A DNA stretch of 64,000 nt from Pedobacter gandavensis (GTDB taxonomy: Bacteria > Bacteroidota > Bacteroidia > Sphingobacteriales > Sphingobacteriaceae): the NCBI RefSeq assembly GCF_014172405.1, contig NZ_WNXC01000001.1, positions 1,426,001 to 1,490,000 on the forward strand. The letters run 5' to 3'. The notes under the pieces are model-generated. The model did no database searches, was not told where the DNA came from, and saw only the letters and a program-made list of their open reading frames with translations. Below, piece after piece: positions 58,740-64,000 of this stretch (position 1 is the first letter of the stretch; every line of letters begins with the position of its first letter). The translations under genes were made by a program, and so were the position numbers.

Positions 58740-60005
58740 ATGAACATACCATTCTCACCTCCGTTTATTGACCAAAATGTAATTAATGAAGTAATGGACA
58801 CCCTTAAATCTGGCTGGATCACTTCCGGACCAAAAGTAATAGCGCTGGAGAAAGAGGTGGTTCGATTGACCAGATCCAAGGCAGCCATTTGTGTGAACTC
58901 CTGGACTTCTGCTGCGATAATGATGTTAAAATGGTTTGGTGTGCAGGAAGGAGATGAAGTCATCATCCCTGCATATTCTTACTGTGCTACTGCTTTATGT
59001 GTATTGCATTGTGGTGCAACTCCAGTCATGGTAGATATCGCTGACGACCTTACCATAGATCCTCAACGCGTAAAAATGGCCATTACTTCCAGAACAAAAG
59101 CCATTATTGCAGTAGACATTGCTGGTTTACCTTGCGATTACAATACCATTAAAACTTTAATCAGAAGCGCCAAGGTCAGGGCCTTATTTGTTCCAAATTC
59201 AGATGAACAGCGAAAACTCGGCAGGATTCTATTAATTTCAGATGCGGCACATTCCATTGGCGCCACCTATATGGGACATTCCTCCGCTTTAAGTAGCGAC
59301 ATTACCATCTTTTCTTTTCATGCTGTGAAAAATGTCACGACTGCTGAAGGGGGCTGTGCTTGTTTAAACCTACCGGGTAATTTCAATCATGAGGAAGAGT
59401 ATAAGTTTCTCAAAATATTTGCCTTAAATGGCCAAAATAAAGATGCTTATGCGAAGTCAAAAGGAGCAAACTGGAAGTATGACATTTTGTATAAAGGGTT
59501 AAAAATTAATATGCCTGATATCTGCGCCTCGATTGGCTTAGCGCAAATCAAACAGTACAAGCGCAGCTTAATGCCAGAGCGCAAAAAAATCGCAGAAAAG
59601 TATTGCAATATTTTAAGTAATTACGAGTGGTTTATTCCACCAACATTGAAAGATTTTTCAAGAGAGTCTTCTTACCATATCTTCCCAATGCGCATCAAAC
59701 ACATTACAGAAGCGCAAAGAGACCATATCATTGAAGATATTGTGGCCTTTGGAGTCATCGTAAATGTTCATTTTATTCCAATGCCTATGTTGAGTTATTT
59801 TAAAAAAACAGGGTATAATATCGTGAATTATCCAAACAGCTATACACAGTATGCTTGTGAAATCTCTTTACCTATTTACCCAACGTTATCTGATGCTGAT
59901 ACAGATTATATTATTGATGCGGTGATCAAAGCGGTACAAGCGCAAATGCTCCATAGCAAACGTAAAGAATTGGCTATGGTAAAAACTTCGTATTTACCTG
60001 GATAA
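58740..60005 (+). CDS. DegT/DnrJ/EryC1-family aminotransferase (second copy)
   Basis: 421 residues, starting MNIPFSPPFIDQNVINEVMDTLKSGWITSGPKV, as in ArnB/WecE/PseC-like enzymes. The PLP Lys is in FSFHAVKNVTTAEGG (about residue 197), and ASIGLAQIKQY and FPMRIKHI follow the family. It has an insertion around residues 135-165 (IRSAKVRALFVPNSDEQRKLGRIL) before the SDAAHSIGA strand. It is probably for an amino sugar of the EPS. Last gene of the operon, with a strong terminator. Confidence 0.9.
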   Translation: MNIPFSPPFIDQNVINEVMDTLKSGWITSGPKVIALEKEVVRLTRSKAAICVNSWTSAAIMMLKWFGVQEGDEVIIPAYSYCATALCVLHCGATPVMVDIADDLTIDPQRVKMAITSRTKAIIAVDIAGLPCDYNTIKTLIRSAKVRALFVPNSDEQRKLGRILLISDAAHSIGATYMGHSSALSSDITIFSFHAVKNVTTAEGGCACLNLPGNFNHEEEYKFLKIFALNGQNKDAYAKSKGANWKYDILYKGLKINMPDICASIGLAQIKQYKRSLMPERKKIAEKYCNILSNYEWFIPPTLKDFSRESSYHIFPMRIKHITEAQRDHIIEDIVAFGVIVNVHFIPMPMLSYFKKTGYNIVNYPNSYTQYACEISLPIYPTLSDADTDYIIDAVIKAVQAQMLHSKRKELAMVKTSYLPG

Positions 60006-60031
60006 AAAACGCTGTATTTCTTTCTCTCGTT

Positions 60032-60067
60032 AAAAAACGGATGCCCAAAAGGCATCCGTTTTTTTTG
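60032..60067 (+). terminator. Terminator of the second EPS operon
   Basis: A 14-bp perfect stem (60032-60045 with 60051-60064) with a 5-nt loop and a run of T, 27 nt after the stop at 60005. Confidence 0.93.
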
Positions 60068-60105
60068 TGCTCAACATTTGAGACCGCAGAAATTAAAGGG
60101 CATAA

Positions 60106-60137
60106 AAAAAGGTATCCAAAACAATGGACACCTTTTT
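60106..60137 (-). terminator. Terminator downstream of the HTH regulator gene
   Basis: Arms 60106-60117 and 60126-60137 pair with one mismatched position around an 8-nt loop. T-run on both strands; it lies 44 nt after the stop at 60181 (- strand) and may work in both directions. Confidence 0.7.
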
Positions 60138-60180
60138 AGCTTTTGCTTAGCTTAACGATTGCAACAATCGCTGGAGGGAA

Positions 60181-60570
60181 TTATTCATCAGATCGCATCT
60201 CTGAATAATGTTTAGGATTTCGTTCTGTTAGTAGCTCATTGTATTTCTCTAATAATTTGATGTACTTGTTCATCCAGTAATTCACAGCGGTTGAGTAGTT
60301 CGCCGTAGAGTTATCTTCATTACTCATTAGATCTTGCTTTTTCTCTCTGGCTTCATTCTGTAAACGTGCAAAATCATCCGGAAATTCTTTGGAAAAATCA
60401 TGGTTAATGACGTTTCCAATTTTAAAAATAATATCAAAACTTAAAGACTCCTGATCGAACCAATTATAAATAGTTCGTCTACTAACGTGCAATTTCCTAG
60501 AAAGTTCAGTGATCCCCATATGATCCTTTCTTACAACATGTTCAATTACTTGACCTACATTTAAATTCAT
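60181..60570 (-). CDS. Small HTH DNA-binding regulator
   Basis: Using the ATG at 60570, the protein has 129 residues: an N-terminal helix-turn-helix (GITELSRKLHVSRRTIYNWFDQESLS, about 18-43) and a helical C-terminal part (about 75-115: YWMNKYIKLLEKYNELL) likely to form dimers. The upstream ATG at 60642 would add 24 hydrophobic residues of low plausibility. It lies between the second EPS operon and a polysaccharide-lyase gene, so it may regulate one of these. Related to XRE-type regulators, not sure. Confidence 0.65.
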   Translation of the reverse strand: MNLNVGQVIEHVVRKDHMGITELSRKLHVSRRTIYNWFDQESLSFDIIFKIGNVINHDFSKEFPDDFARLQNEAREKKQDLMSNEDNSTANYSTAVNYWMNKYIKLLEKYNELLTERNPKHYSEMRSDE

Positions 60571-60735
60571 AGTTAAAAGATTAATAATGACACCAAGAAT
60601 TAGAGGGATGAGATCTATATAAATATAACAAAATAATGACAATAAAGCAAGAAAAAAATTAACTGTTTTCCTTCCTCAACCGGCAGTCTAGAAACGCCGA
60701 AGAATACGGCGGAAAAAAGAAAAGGGATAATGATT

Positions 60736-60783
60736 AAAAACCATTCAGGCTACCTTAAATTGCGGGTAGCTTGAATGGTTTTT
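60736..60783 (-). terminator. Terminator of the pectate-lyase-like gene
   Basis: A 19-bp stem (60736-60754 with 60765-60783; one G-U pair) with a 10-nt loop and A/T runs at both ends, about 75 nt after the stop at 60858 on the minus strand. Confidence 0.9.
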
Positions 60784-60857
60784 TGTCCGGAAATATACGA
60801 CCAGTTTATTTCAGCTCTGAGGTCTACTTATTTGCGGAATGGTATTGATATTATGGG

Positions 60858-61976
60858 TTACAAGGTTGCACCTGCACCTTTAGCTAAAATAGCTGGTACG
60901 TTTGCAGCAGCATCCAGCGCTGATTTGTACTCATAAGTTGGAACCCAGTTTGAGGCTGCCGAAGTAATTTTGTTACTTCCAGAGCTTTCAAAGATGTTGG
61001 TACTTAAACCACTAATCACACCTGCAACAGGGCTAATTTCAGTTCTGATTGGAAGAGAAGAGTTTTTGAAATAGTTGTTTTCAACTCTTACTGTTGCTCC
61101 CATTAATGAACCTACATAACCTGCATTTTGCATGTAGTTATTGAATACGTGTACATTACCGTATCTTACATCTGGAGTACGCTCCGAAATGTTGTAGAAG
61201 TAGTTATGGTGTACTGTAACTTTAAGGTGGTTTGCATCATCTGGACGAGTATAGCTAAAACCGATAAGCATTGCTTTGTGGTTATCATGCAATTTGTTCC
61301 ATGATAGGGTCACATAGTCTGCACCTGTTCCAACGTCTAACAATCCATCATAATAATCCCAGTCGCTCACTAGCTCTGAAGATAGCTCACAGTGGTCTAC
61401 CCATACGTGGTGAGCGCCTTCTTTAATAATGATGTTTGAATAGGTAAGCACTTTACTGATGGTCATATTTCTAATAATCACGTTGTTTTTTCCGTAGATC
61501 AAAAGACCTGCACCAATTAGTTTAGATCCGCTCATACCTAGAATAGTTTTGTTCGATTCTACTTGTAGCAATCCTGTACCTGTAATCGTTCCGGAAACCT
61601 GGATGATCATTGGTGATTTAGAACTTAAGGCACTGGTAAGCGCAGCTAAAGTAGTTACGGTAACGGTTTGTCCACCAGCACCACCTGTGGTTTTACCATT
61701 CACTGAAGCATAGCCAATCGGCGTATCTCCATTTACCGGAGCAGTAGGAGTCTCCGTTGCTGGCGGAACAGTAGGGGTCTCCGTTGCTGGCGGAACAGTA
61801 GGTTGTTCCGTGCTTGGCGGAGTTGGGTCTACTACACCAGGGGTTTCATTAGTGATAGGATTCTCAGGATCCTGAGGCACCACAACCTCTTTTTTACACT
61901 GACTAAACGTTAGAATTGTCGATAACAATAAACTTAATACACACACTTTTTTAAATTTTTCTTTCAATCTCTCCAT
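60858..61976 (-). CDS. Pectate lyase-like (PL1) lipoprotein
   Basis: 372 residues. The lipoprotein signal ends TFSQC (Cys at 27). A Pro/Thr-rich linker (about 30-85) contains a tandem VPPATETPT repeat. The right-handed beta-helix has PL1 marks: HHVWVDHCELSSELVSDWDYYDG (about 190-212), HHNYFYNISERTPDVRYGNVHVFNNY (about 252-277). The Arg in ERTPDVR fits the catalytic Arg of pectate lyases. It cleaves pectin-like polysaccharide, or the EPS itself, at the cell surface. Transcribed alone, with its own terminator. Confidence 0.87.
   Translation of the reverse strand: MERLKEKFKKVCVLSLLLSTILTFSQCKKEVVVPQDPENPITNETPGVVDPTPPSTEQPTVPPATETPTVPPATETPTAPVNGDTPIGYASVNGKTTGGAGGQTVTVTTLAALTSALSSKSPMIIQVSGTITGTGLLQVESNKTILGMSGSKLIGAGLLIYGKNNVIIRNMTISKVLTYSNIIIKEGAHHVWVDHCELSSELVSDWDYYDGLLDVGTGADYVTLSWNKLHDNHKAMLIGFSYTRPDDANHLKVTVHHNYFYNISERTPDVRYGNVHVFNNYMQNAGYVGSLMGATVRVENNYFKNSSLPIRTEISPVAGVISGLSTNIFESSGSNKITSAASNWVPTYEYKSALDAAANVPAILAKGAGATL
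61750..61802. repeat. 27-bp tandem repeat in the linker of the pectate-lyase-like gene
   Basis: Two copies of a 27-bp unit (61750-61776 and 61777-61802) encode VPPATETPT repeats in the Pro/Thr-rich linker. Near identity at DNA level suggests recent duplication or slippage. Confidence 0.85.
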
Positions 61977-62055
61977 TTATTCACTCCAATTTTTTTTTAA
62001 ATATCCCTTTTAAACGGGGAAGTTGCAAAAAAATTGTATCTCAAATGTTACAAAG

Positions 62056-62063
62056 CAAAACTA
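62056..62063 (-). promoter_or_regulatory. Putative -7 element of the pectate-lyase-like gene
   Basis: On the minus strand TAGTTTTG matches TAnnTTTG perfectly, 79 nt before the ATG at 61976. No good -33 element was found. Confidence 0.3.
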
Positions 62064-62140
62064 AGTTGAGACCTCGTGAAGGTTGGAAAATTGGGTTCAC
62101 TACAATAAAGTAAGAAAAAGAATAAATGTTATTTCTTTTC

Positions 62141-64000
62141 TCAACCTACCATATACTGATCTATATTTTCAAATTTTGAGTTTTTACTCTTGAAATCAGG
62201 GATGATTTCTTTCATTTTCTTCACCATTTCATAATCGTTATTACAGCTATTGAGTAGTAATAACTCTTCAATTACATTTTGCACGTAGAAAATACTGTGG
62301 TTGATGATTTTCGATATTTTAATCTTAGGGTGATAGGTAGATATGGTTTGTTCTTCGAGCATCAGCAGTTCTTCATATAACTTTTCTCCGGGTCTTAGCC
62401 CTGTAAATATGATTTTAATGTCCTTATCGGGCACCAGCCCCGCCAATTTGATCATGTTGATGGCTAAGTCCACAATTTTAACCGGCTCGCCCATATCGAA
62501 GATATAGATCTCTCCACCGTTCCCCATGGCTGCAGCTTCGAGCACCAGTTGTACCGCTTCCGGGATCGTCATAAAGTATCTGGTGATTTCCGGATGGGTC
62601 ACTGCAACGGGTCCTCCACGCGCAATTTGCGCTTTAAACCTTGGGATTACGGAACCATTAGAGCCCAGCACATTACCAAATCTGGTGGTGATAAATTTAG
62701 TATGGTTTTCAAATTGCTGGATAACGGTCGTTTCCTTTGCTATGGTTAGATTTTTTTCATTGTTTAAGGATTGAATGTACATTTCGGCGAGACGTTTAGA
62801 GGCCCCCATGATATTTGTTGGCCTAACTGCCTTATCTGTAGAGATCATGACAAATTTTTCCACGCCATATTCTATGGCGAGATCGGCAATATTTTTAGTA
62901 CCCAGCACATTGGTTAAAATGGCCTCAGAAGGATTATTTTCCATCATCGGCACATGTTTATAAGCTGCGGCATGAAATACAATTTGAGGTCTATATTCCT
63001 CAAAGATCGTTTTCATCCGACATCGATTTTGGATGTTAGCCATCACGATATGAGTTTTGGCTCCTTTAAAATCATCCTCAATCTCCAGTTGTAAGTCGTG
63101 CAAAGGTGTTTCTGCCTGATCACACAGCACCACAAATTCGGGGTTAAATCCTATAATCTGACGTACAATCTCGGAACCAATAGAGCCCGCAGCACCAGTG
63201 ATCAGGATCCGTTTACCCTCCATTTCCCGAAGAATATTATTTTTGGTGAGCACGATCGGTTCTCTATGTAATAAATCCTCAATTTTCAGGTCTTTGATTT
63301 GATTTAAGGTGAGTTTACCATACAACCATTTATCGGAATGTGGAACCGTCACTACTTTTATGCCCAATTCTATACACTTATCAATAGTTACTTTTTTTCC
63401 ATTTACATTGAGGTCATCGCCAATAAAAAGTACCTTTTGAATGTTAAATTTCTGCTGTAAGGTTTCAATTGATTTAGAGTGGTATACATTTTTCTGTTCA
63501 ATGTGTTTATTGAGCGTATTTGGATTGTCATCAACAAAAGCGAACACATTTAAATCATTGGTATTTCCCCCTTCCAAGGCTTTTTTAACCAGGATAGATT
63601 CTCTTCCTGAGCCATAAATGAGAATGTTCTCTTTCTTATCTCCGGGTTCCATTGTTTTGACATAAAAGAACAGGCTTTTCACTGCAATTCTCAGCATAAT
63701 CAACATGGAGGAAGACACAAAGAAATTCATCGTTAGAATTTCTGGGAACCATTTGGAGGAGATCTGGAAATGCGGGACAAAAAACACCTTACTGATAATC
63801 GTAAAAATAAAACTGGTTAACAATACGGCCATAAATATCCGGATGATATCCTGTGTATTAGAATACCTGATGATCCCGGTATGGATGCGCATTCCGATAA
63901 ATACACCAATCGAGATTACACTATACAAAGCCGTATAAATCAGAAAATGAGAATACGTCAGTTGTATAAATTCAAATTTATGGAGGAGTAAAAAGGACAT
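62141..64000 (-). CDS. CapD/WbpM-type UDP-sugar 4,6-dehydratase/epimerase membrane protein, 5' end outside window
   Basis: At least 619 residues are present. The N-terminal membrane part (about three helices visible) starts at the very window edge with an ATG, but family members usually have one more helix and some 30-40 more residues, so the true start is probably beyond 64000. A first Rossmann fold (NILIYGSGRES, about 139) and a second catalytic one (RILITGAAGSIGSEIVRQ, about 262) are followed by AAYKHVPMMENNP and a TDKAV-containing segment. These enzymes act on UDP-GlcNAc to start amino-/deoxy-sugar synthesis for EPS. Confidence 0.88.
   Translation of the reverse strand: MSFLLLHKFEFIQLTYSHFLIYTALYSVISIGVFIGMRIHTGIIRYSNTQDIIRIFMAVLLTSFIFTIISKVFFVPHFQISSKWFPEILTMNFFVSSSMLIMLRIAVKSLFFYVKTMEPGDKKENILIYGSGRESILVKKALEGGNTNDLNVFAFVDDNPNTLNKHIEQKNVYHSKSIETLQQKFNIQKVLFIGDDLNVNGKKVTIDKCIELGIKVVTVPHSDKWLYGKLTLNQIKDLKIEDLLHREPIVLTKNNILREMEGKRILITGAAGSIGSEIVRQIIGFNPEFVVLCDQAETPLHDLQLEIEDDFKGAKTHIVMANIQNRCRMKTIFEEYRPQIVFHAAAYKHVPMMENNPSEAILTNVLGTKNIADLAIEYGVEKFVMISTDKAVRPTNIMGASKRLAEMYIQSLNNEKNLTIAKETTVIQQFENHTKFITTRFGNVLGSNGSVIPRFKAQIARGGPVAVTHPEITRYFMTIPEAVQLVLEAAAMGNGGEIYIFDMGEPVKIVDLAINMIKLAGLVPDKDIKIIFTGLRPGEKLYEELLMLEEQTISTYHPKIKISKIINHSIFYVQNVIEELLLLNSCNNDYEMVKKMKEIIPDFKSKNSKFENIDQYMVG

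Noticed and set aside
1..64000. CRISPR arrays, insertion sequences, prophage or integrase genes
   Set aside because: No regularly spaced direct repeats and no transposase, integrase or phage structural genes were seen.

Overview
The window looks like a chromosomal segment of a Bacteroidota bacterium of the Sphingobacteriaceae, most likely Pedobacter or a close relative. The reasons are AT-rich DNA, few Shine-Dalgarno sites, promoters of the Bacteroidota type (TTG, 19-21 nt, TAnnTTTG), many surface lipoproteins with a C-K-K start, an UpxY-type antiterminator, and a TonB receptor operon with beta-propeller lipoproteins. This is inference from gene content; no rRNA or other phylogenetic marker is present. 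I saw no insertion sequence, prophage, tRNA, rRNA or CRISPR array.

Layout. 1-1166: 5' part of a glycoside-hydrolase-like lipoprotein that runs off the left edge. 1375-29692: a large exopolysaccharide (EPS) region. Its left part holds GT4, GT2 and UbiA genes (+ strand), a GMC oxidoreductase with a small partner, a UbiA prenyltransferase of the decaprenyl-phosphate phosphoribosyltransferase type, a HAD hydrolase, and a GT-C membrane glycosyltransferase. Next come further glycosyltransferases, a second GMC oxidoreductase/partner pair, a Wzx flippase and a beta-helix lipoprotein. Its right part (29692 down to 18595, - strand) is one tight operon: response regulator, initiating sugar transferase with a receiver-like domain, half-size TolC-like protein, Wzc-like protein with a degenerate ATPase site, Wzy-like polymerase, a 26-residue peptide, an acyltransferase and four glycosyltransferases. 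29783-35387: housekeeping and small genes (cold-shock protein, SDR protein, beta-CASP nuclease-like protein, OmpA-type porin). 35531-41954: a tellurite/stress (ter) cluster with TerC, an unrecognised protein, TelA and two TerD proteins, then a phosphoribosyltransferase/HAD pair. 42005-44866: an AraC regulator with a metal-binding-like N-terminus, a Bcr/CflA efflux pump and a class III sirtuin. 45010-52471: a cobalamin-uptake operon driven by a consensus promoter and a cobalamin riboswitch, encoding BtuB-like TonB receptor, three BtuG-like beta-propeller lipoproteins, one further lipoprotein and a small membrane protein. 52502-53389: PPK2. 53648-60005: a second EPS operon (Wza, Wzc tyrosine kinase, UpxY, two DegT aminotransferases) closed by a strong terminator. 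60181-64000: a regulator, a pectate-lyase-like lipoprotein and a CapD/WbpM-type nucleotide-sugar dehydratase cut by the right edge.

How the genes work together. The two EPS regions look complementary. The first has the initiating transferase, glycosyltransferases, flippase and polymerase but no Wza. The second has Wza, an intact-looking tyrosine kinase and sugar-nucleotide enzymes but no glycosyltransferase in view. A beta-helix lipoprotein lies beside each. The most interesting idea in the left half is that UbiA + HAD + oxidoreductase + GT-C could make and use a polyprenyl-phosphate pentose donor, by analogy with mycobacterial decaprenyl-phosphoryl-arabinose; this is a hypothesis. In the right half the best-supported system is the riboswitch-controlled B12 capture operon with three different propeller lipoproteins and a likely translational expression platform.
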